A stretch of 64,000 nucleotides of DNA from Absidia repens (Eukaryota > Mucoromycota > Mucoromycetes > Mucorales > Cunninghamellaceae): positions 124,001 through 188,000 of the forward strand of contig MCGE01000036.1 in assembly GCA_002105175.1 (NCBI GenBank), in the 5' to 3' direction. Under the pieces are notes generated by a model that was not told the DNA's origin, ran no database searches, and saw nothing but the letters and a program-made list of their open reading frames with translations. Below, piece after piece: positions 34,401 through 45,900 of this stretch. A program made the translations under genes and the position numbers. Positions within the stretch are counted from its first letter, which is position 1. Each line of letters begins with the position of its first letter.

Positions 34401-37400
34401 TGTTGTCCGGTACTATGCCACCTGGTTTGAAGATGAAGATGGATCGACGTGGAAGGATAGTGATGACGAAGAGGATGATTATACAGATTCAGACGACTCG
34501 GATTCAAACGACGATTCGGATGACGATGTTAGTGTATTACAAAAACGCTACGATTTTATCTCGATGGACCGCTCCAAAAGCAAAAGTTACTCCGCGATTC
34601 ATTTCGAAGTGGATGATACCGAGGAAGAAGATGAGGATGATACCGAATCAGCAACAACAACTGACACGGAAGGTGGTGGCTATATCTCGTTTGCAGCTGA
34701 AGGCAACACCCCGACCACTCCCTCCTCATCCAACAAACAACGACTGGCCAAAACTGTTCTGGACCGATTCAGGCACAACCAACGTGGCCGCGGTAGCTCT
34801 GGCAAATCATCTTCTCAGCAACCACCAAAACAACCCAAGTCGACCCGTGTGCTGTACATTCAAATGGAATACTGTGAAAAAAAGACACTGCGCGACATTA
34901 TTGATGAAAAAGTGGATGAACAAGAAATCTGGCGATTGTTTCGACAAATTCTGGAAGGGCTGGTGCATATCCATTCGCAAGGCATGATCCATCGCGACCT
35001 GAAACCGTCGAATATTTTCTTGGATTCCAACAATGACGTGAAGATTGGTGATTTTGGTCTGGCAACAACGAACCAAGCGTTAGTGGATGTGGTCAATGCA
35101 TTTATCCGAACAACAAACAACAACAATGGTGGCGCCGGTCCTTCTTTGATGCCTGCGGGATGGGATCATCATCATGGCATAGACAACAACAATAATAACA
35201 CGACGGCCAGTAGTAGTGCGGTGGGAAGTTATACGGGGTATTCAGCAACAAGCACGAATTTGGGGATGGACGAAAGTATGACGACCGGGGTGGGGACGAC
35301 GTTTTATGTTTCGCCTGAAGTCATGCCAGATCCAACTACGGGTGCCACGTCTGGGATGCGTTATAATCAAAAGGTCGACATGTTTTCCCTCGGTGTGATC
35401 TTTTTTGAAATGTGTTACCCTGTATCGACTGGTATGCAACGTGCCATTGTAAGTGCCTTTTGGTAGAGGAAAAAAAGTTAATCGAGCTGGGAACTGATCC
35501 CTTTTTTGTTGTTGTAGGTTTTGAATGAATTGCGTGCTGGCATCTTTCCTGACGATTTCCCAAAGACGTATACCAATCAAAAAACCATCATCAAGTTACT
35601 CACATCGCAACAGCCCAAAGACCGTCCCAATAGTTTTGAATTATTACGAAGTGATCTTTTGCCCCCGAAACTGGTAGGTCTTACTTTTTTTTTGAGAGAG
35701 GGAAGGGGCATCAATTGCTGACTGACTTTTTTTTTTGTTATTTTGGATTTATAGGAAGATGAATATATCAAAGAATGTGTCCGTACCATTGGTAAGAGCA
35801 ACAAAAACTATAGGGAATTGAATGCATGCAAAAGGATACTAATTTCCCTTTTTCTTTTTTTCTTTATGGTAGCCAATCCAAATACGCCTTATTACAACAA
35901 GCTGATGTTTGCCATGTTTTCACAATCCTCTGATCGACACAAGGACTTCACCTATGACTATCAATCGGTACGTTTCCTATAGCTTTCTTTTTTTGTTATA
36001 TATTTGCTTGACACAGACACACTCATTCACTGATTTATTTTGATATCTCTATAGCAAGTGGATAATCAATTTGATCCCTTTTCCCATATCTTCTACGACC
36101 GGATCCGTGATCAAATGGCCAAAGTGTTCCGTCGTCATGGTGCCATTGATGTCTCGGTGCCACTCTTAATTCCCAAGAATGATTTATATGAATGGAATTG
36201 GAAAAGTCCTGTCTATGTGATGGATTCCCAAGGTGCACTCAACCAATTGCCATTTGATCAAACCGTCCCTTTTGCCCGCTACATTTCTCGCAAGAAGGGA
36301 TTTCCCGAATTGAAACGATTTACTTTTGAACCTGTCTATCGGTAAGAGTGTAAAAACATGATTGAAGAAAAAAAAAAATAGACAAATAGACTCATTGTAA
36401 TACACATATATTAAATTGTTATCAAGTGAAAATCCAAGTGGTGGCCAACCTGAAGCGGTACTGGAAGCTGATTTTGATATCGTTCATCGAGAAACAGCAC
36501 TCATGGTGCCTGATGCCGAAGTCCTCAAGGTGGTGGAAGAAATCTTGGAAGAATTACCTCCATACAAAAAGGGCGGTTTCCATTTTATGATCAATAATGC
36601 CAGTATCACTGATTTGATTTTGGATAATTGCCGTGTACCTACGGATGTGCGTAAAGGTGTGTTGGTGACCTTGTCTAGTCTTGCCCGCGGTACCTCTTTC
36701 TCCACCGTCCGCAATGTCTTGAAATTGAAATTCCATTTGCAACGAAGTGTTTTGGATGAACTATCTTTATTCAACATTCAAGGTAAAGAAAGAAAACGTA
36801 GTGGGTGTGAGTGTTTGAGTGTTTGAGTGTTTGAGTGTATTGAACCAGTCTAACTTTATTGTTGGTGTTTTGTTTTAACAGGTGATTTGGAATCTGTCAG
36901 CAAGAAAATCGAAAATTTATTGATTGGCAATCATAAATCAAGATTCCGTGAATGGGTGAATGATCTACGTGTATTGGTATCTGTCTCGAAAAGTATTGGT
37001 ATTCATCATAAATTGGTCTTCCATCCATTACTTGTGTAAGTAACGTCACTCCGACAAATATGTGAAAAGCGTTGATCCTGATTCTATTTTTTTTTTTTTT
37101 TTTCTTGCGATAGGTACAACAATCATTTTTATACGGACGGACTTGTTTTTGAAGCTATAACGGATACTGGTGAAAACAAAAAGAAGGATGTGTTAGCTGT
37201 GGGTGGAAGGTAAAATAAATAAGAACTCGGTATTATAAATGCATTTTCCACTCACCTTTGTTCTTGCATGGATTTAGATATGACATTTTGATCCAGCACT
37301 TTGCTCATCCCAATGCTAGTGCCAACCGCAAACTTCGTGCAGTGGGTGTGAATATTGCCGTGCAAAAACTCATTCGGCACTTGGATGTCTACCAATCGGA

Positions 37401-38644
37401 ACAAATCAAGTATATGGTCAAGGCCAAGAATGAAAAACTTCGCAGTTTCGGTTTATGGGCTCCCAAAAGGTAAAGTAAACGATGATGGGAAGCGAACTCT
37501 TTTTGTTTTGCTAATCTATTTTATTTTATTTTTTCACAGAGTGATGTCTATGTGGCAAGTTTTAACAAGGTGCTTTTACAGGAACGATTAGAGGTGGTAC
37601 GTGAATTATGGAGTCATGGGATCCGGGCAGAATTTCAATACGATGATCATACCATGTTGACACCGGAAGAAGTCGCCAACAATTGTCGAAAAGCCAGTAT
37701 CAATTGGATGGTGATTGTCAAGCAACAAAAATCCAGCAGCAATACGAATGACAATGGATCTATGGGTGGCGGTGCTGGTGCTACTGGTAGCGGCAGTCGA
37801 TCTTCCATCGGTAACAATAACAACAGCAACTCTCATCATCATCATCATCAACATCACCATACACATAACGCCTCATCATCTTCATCAGCACTCCCACCTT
37901 CGCTTACGGATGCCAATGCAACAACGACCGTCAAGGTGAAAGACGTACTCCGCAAAACCGAATCTGAAGTCCCACGGTCCGAACTCTGTATGTGGTTGAC
38001 GGCAGAAATGAGCGAACAAGCACGCGTGGATCACAGTTATTTGGTGGGCAACAAACGCAACTTCAAGACCAAAGACACCCATCATCATCATCACCATCAT
38101 CATCATTTAGCGGATACGGAGGAACTCGAAAACCAAGAAAAGAAAAGTCAGGATTTGGATGTGCAAGTGGTTTATGCAGAAGAACGTGGCAAGGCACGTA
38201 CCAAAATGAAACAAAAACGAAAGACGGTGTTGATTGACAAAGGTAAAAAAAAAAAAAAAGCGGATGGTGTGCCCATTGGATCTGTGAGGCTGGTCCTCCA
38301 AAAATATAATATATAATATATATCACCACTCACATGACACTTCTTTTTTTTTGGCATTCATAGCGATCCATCGATTATCACCCATTATTGAAAGTTTAAC
38401 AAGTGGCGATGTCCAAGTGATTGCATGCGATTTACCCAAAGATCTTGTACGACGGATGAATGAATACAATTTCTGGCTGGATGATGGGTTCAAGAAAACA
38501 TTGGATCATGCAGATGTGGGCCATCAACGGGATACCTTGATTCGGGTGCGTCAGGCTGTGACGAAATTGATCGACGCCAAACATCGGTGTGTCTGGCTTT
38601 ATACACATAAGGATGACTTTGCTGTGTTGTGTACATTTACTTAG
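31491..38644 (+). CDS. GCN2: eIF2-alpha kinase GCN2
   Basis: Eighteen exons (31491-31592, 31691-31782, 31877-32129, 32226-32594, 32678-32887, 32967-33234, 33327-33407, 33503-35448, 35518-35673, 35755-35791, 35873-35967, 36055-36341, 36427-36782, 36882-37035, 37114-37209, 37278-37469, 37542-38242, 38364-38644); phases close to 1891 residues. Domains in order: RWD (1-~135, binds GCN1), charged coiled coil (~150-215), pseudokinase (~270-565, no HRD or DFG), active kinase (~694-1165) with [21 protein letters not shown] and DFGLA and the acidic insert typical of eIF2 kinases, HisRS-like domain (~1172-1565), and a C-terminal ribosome-binding/dimer region. It phosphorylates eIF2-alpha when uncharged tRNA accumulates, repressing general translation. 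Unusual features are a Ser/Gly/Asn/His-rich insert and a nine-His run in exon 17. AATAAA at 38732-38737. Complete and apparently functional. Confidence 0.95.
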
Positions 38645-39467
38645 ATTATTATGTTAGTTAGGAGAAAGAGGGGGCAGACGATGTCGGGTCAGATCACCTT
38701 GTTTTTTTTTATTATTATTATTATTGAAAAAAATAAAATTGTGTTTATATATTTATTTATTTAATATTTTTACTGTCCTCGTCCTTTTCGATGAGCGTGG
38801 ACTTGTCCCCAGTTTATGATTGCTTATTGATATTTTTAACGCTATTCTAATTCTTTTTTTTGTCATCAGATCCCCTCTTTATTTTGAGCTCTTCGTTTAT
38901 TAGCAATCCACACCGTGAATAGAATGCACAAAGCATACAAACCAGTGCTTGCTCACCCCCCCTTTACCCATCCTTCGGTGTATTTATACCTTCATTTTTA
39001 GATAAGAGTCACCAATGATTTTATTTGTTGATTGAATATATATGTACAAAAGTGATCAGTGCTTAACCACGTTGTACTATGCTAGCCGATATTTCCGATC
39101 CCATCCAACTCGCGATTCCTCTGACAACTTCGAGGACTAGCTGACATTAGCCAATACGGTATTTTTTTTTGGGTCGTCTGTCTTCCCTGACATCTCATCA
39201 AACCACCCCTCACCAGCTCTCTTCCCCTCTGTGAACATCCACATAGCTCCATGTATAAAAAAGACTAAGACATAAAGTGATATAAACAGTGTGTGTATTA
39301 TTATATATTTTTTTCTTGATAAAGATGAATTGAAACTAAACTAAACTATAACTACAATGGATACTAATGATCTTGATAATTCTAATGCTAACTGCTATTA
39401 CTAATGACTAATGATAACTACAACTACAACTACAACAACAACTACTAATACTACTACTAAAATCGGG
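38645..39467. other. intergenic, convergent 3' ends of GCN2 and RNase H1
   Basis: Includes GCN2's AATAAA (38732-38737), AT-rich sequence, and a CAA/ACT-rich tract (39418-39450) at the RNase H1 3' end. No gene seen. Confidence 0.55.
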
Positions 39468-40451
39468 TTACTCTTCCTTTTTCACTTTGAAGGATTGAGA
39501 TTCAGCACCAGCCACCGCCAAAGCATCGGCCCGTTCATTGCCATAGATGCCCTTATGGCCAGGGACATAGACAAACTTGGTTTTGCCTTGACGGGAATTG
39601 ACAAGACGAAGCATGGGTTCAAAGAGATCGCGGTTTTGCACATCGTCGCCGGTACTTGATTTCCACCCTTTTTTGATCCAACCTTTATGCCATTCGGTCA
39701 TAGCCTTGATACAGTATTGGGAATCCGTATGAATTTCAAGTCCATCATTCATGTGTTGTGTTTGTTCCAGCACTTTCAGAATCGCCGTGGCCTCCGCGCG
39801 TTGATTGGTTTGTCGCTTGCCCTCCAAGGGCCCACTGACATTGCGTGCATCCCCATCGCCCCACCAGACCCCATACCCAGCTTTGGCTCCCACACGACCA
39901 TTCCCCCGGGACGCACCATCCGTATAGACAACCTTATTGCTGCTGCTGCTGCTAATGCTGGAACTACTGCGGTTGGGATGGGATGATTCTACCTTGATTG
40001 CTTTGTTTTCCAACTTGATCGCTTTGCCTGGTGCTGTCGTCGCTGCCGCCATGGAAGGTGGATCATCGTCTTCGACCGATCGTTTGCGTTTCGTTGAATA
40101 CGAGTAATTGAATGTTGGTGATCGTGATGGCGATGCAACTGTTGTGTTGTATCTGCGAGGTGGTGGATAGTCGTCGTCGTCGCGGTAGTAGGAGGAGGAG
40201 GAGTAGGACGGATACGACGAAGAGCTCCTCTTGCTGCTAGATGAATAAGCGTCATAATTTGAAGAAGAAGAAGAGGAGGAGGAGCTGGGTTGTTGATTGG
40301 CAAATGATTCCGCTTCTTCCTTGGTGTTGAATTTTTTGTATTTGGCACCACTGAATCCATGCACATTGGATCGACACTCGTCCCATGTTGAATAGACACC
40401 TTGCCGATGACCTTTTTGTACAGCATAATAAAAACGTTTTTGACCACCCAT
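39468..40451 (-). CDS. RNH1: ribonuclease H1
   Basis: Intronless, 327 residues from the ATG at 40451 (MGGQKRFYYAVQKGHRQGVY). Residues ~5-50 are the hybrid-binding domain (VYSTWDECRSNVHGFSGAKYKKF). A Ser/Tyr-rich linker with a basic TKRKR cluster (~120) follows. The RNase HI domain spans ~172-325 with the catalytic set Asp178 (YTDGASRGNG), Glu219 (NQRAEA), Asp242 (HTDSQYC) and Asp308 (GNERADALA), plus His298 in GHKGIYGN. It degrades the RNA strand of RNA-DNA hybrids in nucleus and/or mitochondria. An alternative upstream in-frame region is hydrophobic, and it is not obviously a mitochondrial signal. Confidence 0.93.
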   Translation of the reverse strand: MGGQKRFYYAVQKGHRQGVYSTWDECRSNVHGFSGAKYKKFNTKEEAESFANQQPSSSSSSSSSNYDAYSSSSKRSSSSYPSYSSSSYYRDDDDYPPPRRYNTTVASPSRSPTFNYSYSTKRKRSVEDDDPPSMAAATTAPGKAIKLENKAIKVESSHPNRSSSSISSSSSNKVVYTDGASRGNGRVGAKAGYGVWWGDGDARNVSGPLEGKRQTNQRAEATAILKVLEQTQHMNDGLEIHTDSQYCIKAMTEWHKGWIKKGWKSSTGDDVQNRDLFEPMLRLVNSRQGKTKFVYVPGHKGIYGNERADALAVAGAESQSFKVKKEE

Positions 40452-41012
40452 GTTACGTAATGGTATGGTAAGGTACCGGGTTGCAAAGAAAGTCAGGATG
40501 AAAAGAAGCAAAAAAAGGAAAAAGGAAAAAAAAAAAAAAAAAATAGAAAGGGAAACAAAAAATGTATGGGGGGTCAGAAACGTGCATACGCAGTCTCTTC
40601 AAATATCAACAATGGAAAGAGCGGAGTTATAAACGGATCGATCGATATTAGGCCCATGCTCAATGTTGACGTTTTGTGTACAACGATCACATTGAGGATC
40701 ATCGTATTAGACGATCGCTCCCCCTTTTTTTCTCGGGACCCTGTTAATAAATAGAGAAATAAACTCGCTTAAATAGTATGCGAGATGATTCATGATGATG
40801 TCAATTCGAACACACTCTAGTTAGTTTGTTTAGTCGCAAAACTGCCACACAGCAAAAGATGAAATATTAACAATGGAATCATACACTATTGTAGTCGTTG
40901 TTGGTTAATACTCTCATGAATGTGTTCACCATTCACATAGCAAAATCATGCCATATAACGAGACCGCACCTCGGCTCGGAGGAGGGGGGAATGTTTTTTT
41001 TTTTTTTCATGC

Positions 41013-41054
<42 letters not shown>

Positions 41055-41265
41055 AGGTTAGTTTGATCGGTCTAAACCATTTGGCTCTAAAATGCTTTTA
41101 TATACAAGAGCGGTTGGTCCTCCTCAAAAAAAAATAAAAAAAAAACCGCCAAGGTTGTCTCTATTATAAAAACACTAGCATGATCATTCTCTTCCTTCTT
41201 GTTCTCTTCATTTTCCTTATTTCCTCACTTTGACGAAATAATCCATAACGCTTTCAACGATTTTC
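40452..41265. promoter_or_regulatory. divergent intergenic region with TATA box
   Basis: Between RNase H1 (minus) and the secreted-protein gene (plus). It contains a 39-base A-run (41014-41052) and a TATAAAA at 41165-41171, about 95 bp before the secreted-protein ATG and therefore a plausible core promoter for it. Confidence 0.45.
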
Positions 41266-41860
41266 ATGTCACTATTATTATTCCCCCTACTACTACTTCT
41301 ACTCGCGACGCTGGCGAGCGGCATGTCCATGCCTGTTGAAGAACAAGCCGTCAGGGTGACCATCGAACTCAAGTCGAAGTCTGACTTTTGCTCATTTTTA
41401 CCGCCCAACCCAGGCGACAATGTCGCCGCCACGGAAACACGAGGAAAACCTTTTTGCACCAAGGTCAATTTATCGAATGAAGGTCGAGTGTTTCCCGCGG
41501 GTTTCATTCGCTCCGCCCATTATGTGGAGACGTCCAATTATGTCCAAGTCACTGGTCGTATGGACAGATCCAAATACAAGTTGAAATCCTCGGACGGAGG
41601 AGGCCAGTATGATCATAGTCAAGTCCCAATGCTTTTTTTTTTTCCTTTATAAACCGGACGGAGTATTGATTTTTTTTATTTTTTTCTTTTTTGTAGGAGA
41701 TGTGGATAATGTCACTTGTAATGGTTACAAATACTGGGTGAATATGTTGGAACCTGATGTCAACCAATATTGTATTCGCTGTTGTAGAAATCAAAAAGAT
41801 TGCAATTTGGGTATCAGCACTTATGGGTGCAAGCGGGTTGTACCGGGCGACTATAGTTAA
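41266..41860 (+). CDS. small secreted Cys-rich protein
   Basis: Two exons, 41266-41617 and 41697-41860, 171 residues. The donor is GTCAAG rather than GTAAG; using it joins YDH to RDVDNVTCNGYKYWV in frame. The first ~20 residues (MSLLLFPLLLLLLATLASG) are a classic signal peptide. The mature part contains FCSFLPPNPGD, FCTKVNLSNEGRVFPAGFI, YVQVTGRMDRSKY, then YCIRCCRNQKDCNLG and a C-terminal YGCKRVVPGDYS. This pattern matches, from memory, a widespread fungal family of secreted or wall-associated proteins of unknown role; I cannot give it a name. Cysteine spacing suggests several disulfides. Expression is probably driven by the TATA box at 41165. Confidence 0.85.
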
Positions 41861-43050
41861 TAGACATAGTTATTATGTAAATGCCTCTTTTGATTTGAAC
41901 TCCTCGTTTTTCTTTTTTCTTTTTTTATAATGTTAATTCAGTTCTCAATAAAAATATCAGCTCAAATTGCGTATAATTTTTTTTTACATCTATTGGCCAC
42001 ATTCTGTAAAACCGATACGGCTCTCCATATTGATGGCGGTTCATTTTTCGGGATCTTTTTTTTTTTTTTTTTTTTTTTTTTTCCAACGTGATTAATGCCC
42101 CCGACAACGTGAGGAGGGGTATGGGAGATTACCGGTGTTCGGTCCGGTCGCCCAAATCGAAAACACAACTTGACGCAAATATTCATTGCGGCAATGACGC
42201 TCTCCTAGTGTGGACATGCATGCTTTTTAAACCAACAATGATATCAAGTAACCATCGTTTGAAAGTATTTGGTTGATGAGCTACATTTGAATATATATAT
42301 GTATATATATATATAATGAAGAAATGTTGTGCCAGTTAAAAATAAATGTCTTCCAGTATACTTCGGTCATCCTATTTTTATGCACTCATGGCTGCTTACT
42401 TTTTAATGCGCCATTGTAGTCCATATTGTAAATAAAGCGGACAGACCACTAAGCACGATTGTTGATTCGAAGTTGCCTCATATTACGCTCTCCTTTTATT
42501 GCACAAATATGTACAACAGCTTATTTTCTACACGTACAACCAGAGCGTAGTGTGACCCATATCCATTCAAAAAGGACAAAATAAACATTTAAAAATTAAA
42601 ACGACAAGATATACTTTATTTAAATGTAAGTATAACACAAACAAGTTTGTTCTTATCTAAATGTGAGTCGATCAATGGTTGTGTGTGTGCGTTGTGTAGG
42701 GAGTAGGGATACAGTATCTTGTTGTGGAATACCCCCCAAGAAAGTCAGTCTAAGGGTAGGTTATCCTATGATGAGTGACAAGCTACTTTCCAGTACATGC
42801 AATACGGTACAGTACTGTACTGTACAGTACTGTACAGTAAAGTAGTAAACGAAAGCTCGGCTGAATTGGTCCTTCTTGCCTGCAAAAGATTCAATAAAGC
42901 GAAAGACCAGCTATGACGCCAGTTGTGATAATAATGGTTATCATCATAAACATATAGCATCATTCTGATGATGCTGTCTGTCATGGTTGCTGACTATTGT
43001 CAGCAACCAAATAATAATTCGCAAACTAAATCCTCATTGGATATCGCTTT
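41861..43050. other. gene-poor spacer
   Basis: Contains AATAAA (~41947-41952), a T-run at 42056-42082, TA/GTATATA repeats at 42291-42316 and a cluster of GTACAGTACTGTAC palindromes at 42807-42838. No gene is supported. Confidence 0.5.
42807..42838. repeat. GTACAGTACTGTAC palindrome cluster
   Basis: Overlapping perfect palindromes of GTACAGTACTGTAC; the whole tract is self-complementary and could form a hairpin. A shorter relative (GTACAGTACAGTACT) lies at ~44324-44338. Confidence 0.8.
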
Positions 43051-43055
43051 TAAAT

Positions 43056-43640
43056 CCCGCCCACGTGAATCTTTATTTACTCACTTCTCATTTTCTTTTT
43101 TTCCTTCCATCATTTTGATTCTTTTGGGATTGTAGTAATCTTAGATTAGTGTCAGGACTAGTTTAGAAGGGGGTTCAGATTAGGGATGACAAGATACATG
43201 GGAAACCCTTTCATTTTGAATTCAGAATTTAGAGCAACCATTAGATGACTTTTTGAGGTCTTCATTAGCTTAGTTTGTTCATAGTTTGTATCTATGACTG
43301 AAATAAAATGTGTCTTTTTACATGTTCTAGTGAATGAAAGTAAAAGCCTCTCTTTAGTTTCTCTCATGCCTTGTGCAATATATCCCTCTTTTGTTTTCTA
43401 CTACCGTCTCCTTTTTATTAGTGCTAACTGTTGTTGTGCCCCCCCCCAAATAACGGATACCTCTTTCATTTTTCTCATGACTTGTATAGTGTATTGGCTT
43501 CCATTTTACAACATTCCCTTTACGTTAGTGTTTATCATTCTTCCAATCCCACATTAGTATCCCTCATGCTTCATCCGAATAGACCTACCCCCCTTTCCTT
43601 AATTATGATGACCGGGCGCCTTTGGTTTCAGTATTAACCA
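43056..43640 (+). ncRNA. duplicated non-coding unit, copy A
   Basis: Begins with the box CCCGCCCACGTGAAT (43056-43070), then pyrimidine-rich sequence, TCAGGACTAGTTTAGAA (~43152), AACCCTTTCATTTTG, CTTCATTAGCTTAG and AATAAA (43302-43307). The same landmarks recur in the same order at 45344-45900. No open frame is conserved between copies, so if transcribed the product is likely non-coding. Similarity continues past AATAAA to CATTTTACAAC near 43502. Could alternatively be a decayed transposon fragment. Confidence 0.4.
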
Positions 43641-45335
43641 ACCAATATGTCTCAATAAAATATACTCTTTTTCTTTTTTTTTCAACTTATCTTGACCCAG
43701 AGGTCGATTGACTGACTGACGACATTTTTGTCATTTGACATGAACCGTTGTACTATTTCGGCACCACCAATTATCATAGTTGACCTCAGTCGTTCCTCTG
43801 CTAGGATAACTACATATCCAGATTTAATTTCGTTTTGCCTTTTTTCTTCTCGGGAAATGATGGGAGGGGTGGAAGGAGTTTGTATCAAAATGTTTAAAAA
43901 GACCCTCATCACAAGACATAACAATGAATGGATTGATTGGTGATCCAACTGACAGGTTGCACAAAAATCAAGAGATCAGATGGAATAGGTAGAATGCCTG
44001 GAAATGACAAAAAAAAAAAAAAAAAAAAGCCGACCGTCCCTGTGGATGATACTCCAGGCTCTCGGTAAAAATCGCTTGACCAAACCAATCAAGTGTCTAT
44101 CTCAGATTTCGTTGTTTGAATAAAGGGGGTGCCTCGCCTAAATATACTATATATATATATTATATATATACATACAATGTTTCCACGCTTACTTATCGGA
44201 TTTTTGGGGAATGTTAGAGACACATATAACTGTCTCACGTACTCCTCGCAAAAAGTCGGAATTTGAATTTTCCAGGTGGTCTGGCCCAGATATATTATAG
44301 CGCGCAAGTATTCATTTTACACGTACAGTACAGTACTCTCAATTTCTTTTTTTTTTAAAAAAAAAGAAAGCAATGATTATATTAGTATGAAGAAAAGTCA
44401 TACCGAGACAGAATGACTACAAGAAAATCGCAAAAATTTAAACTGCTCAATTTGCGACTATCCATGGCATTACATGTCATATATCTAGAAGCTAAAACTT
44501 TACTATACACAGTGTGAATAAACAATACTCACATATTCGCACATAAGTCACATTACCACGCAGCATATGTACATACAAATTGTCACAAATACCTTTTTTC
44601 ATGTTTATTAACAAAGGATAGGAAAAAAAAAAGATATTGGAACGATAAAATGATAAAATAAAAAATCGAATGAATGCGGTAGAGGGGTCAGGTCTTTTTG
44701 TTCCATGATAAGATTAATAATGCGATGATAATGTCCAAAAAGAAAAAAAGAAAAAAAGGAAAAAGAAACGAAAGAATAAAATAGAGCAGTAATAACCTTA
44801 CTTTTTTTTTTTTTTTTTTTTGGCCTTCTGACAATACATACTGTACGTACGTGCAATGCTGTAATATATATGGGTTGGACCTCTTCGAAAACTCAAATTC
44901 TGGCAATTTCGAAAAGCACGTGCGGAAGTTGTACGTGTCCCTGGCAATCCCCTTTTCTGGAATGAATGGGATGGCGGATGTGTAAAAGGAAGAGAGTGTG
45001 GCTGCCTTGAGAGAAAAACAAAGATGATGCAACCAATGTTAAATGGTAAGACCAGCTTTATAATGAAGAGGGAGCGACCGTGGCGCTACTGTTGAATGAT
45101 GCGGCCTGCTATAAAATTAAAACAAGAGTGCGACATTGATGCAGACACTAACGAATAGTGGCGGTTTCCATCATGAGAATAGAACTACTATGTCGCTCAT
45201 GTTGCATAATATATGGCTATTGCGAGAAGAAAAGAGACCATTCCCTTTTGTAGCTTCCAAAAAAAAAAAGGCATCCAACCTCCCCCCCCGAAAACCTGAA
45301 AACCTGACACAGGACCCGAATCAGAGGTTAGAAAA
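43641..45335. other. gene-poor spacer
   Basis: Holds AATAAA at 43655-43660, an A-run at 44009-44028, TA repeats at 44146-44169 and a T-run at 44802-44821. A minus-strand frame at 43682-43948 has a coding-like stretch but no start or family (see rejected items). Otherwise nothing. Confidence 0.45.
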
Positions 45336-45343
45336 ATTCAAAA

Positions 45344-45900
45344 CCCGCCCACGTGAATTGTTTTATTTTCTCTTTCCCGCCTATTTTATTCTTTCAGCTC
45401 TCTTTCTTTTTGATCACTTTATTTTTTCTTCACCATTCAACTTGTATGGGGTTACTTTGGACCTAGAGTTGTATCAGGACTAGTTTAGAATGGTTTTCAA
45501 TTAAGGGATTACAAGATGCATGAGGAAACCCTTTCATTTTGGATCTAGGATCTGAAAGCACCATTAGTTGACTTTCTGGAGCCTTCATTAGCTTAGTATA
45601 GTGTTAGCTTGTCCATAGTTTTATATATATCTGAATAAAAGATATATTTTTTTAATTGTTTTAATGAAATATGTCTCTTATGTTTTGAACAATAGATTCC
45701 TTTTCTTTTTCTTTTTCTTTTTGTTTTGCTAGCAATCCAGCCCGTTTGAGTAGTGTTTTGATCGTTTGTTGTGTTTCAAAAAGAGAACAATAATAAAAGA
45801 AATCCTTCTACAATATTCAAGGCTCTCATTTTACAACCCATTCCTTTACGTTCCTTTAGAATAGTATTAACCTTTGTTCAAAACATCAGGATAGTCTCCC
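45344..45900 (+). ncRNA. duplicated non-coding unit, copy B
   Basis: Second copy of the unit at 43056. The box CCCGCCCACGTGAAT is identical over 15 bp (45344-45358). TCAGGACTAGTTTAGAA (~45474), AACCCTTTCATTTTG, CTTCATTAGCTTAG and AATAAA (45634-45639) follow in the same order, with indels between. The CACGTG E-box core and the AATAAA about 250-290 bp downstream suggest a short polymerase II transcript. Confidence 0.4.

Noticed and set aside
43682..43948. Minus-strand frame with a coding-like stretch (SGYVVILAEERLRSTMIIGG)
   Set aside because: No ATG in frame, no convincing acceptor, and no matching neighbouring exon; left as possible relic only.
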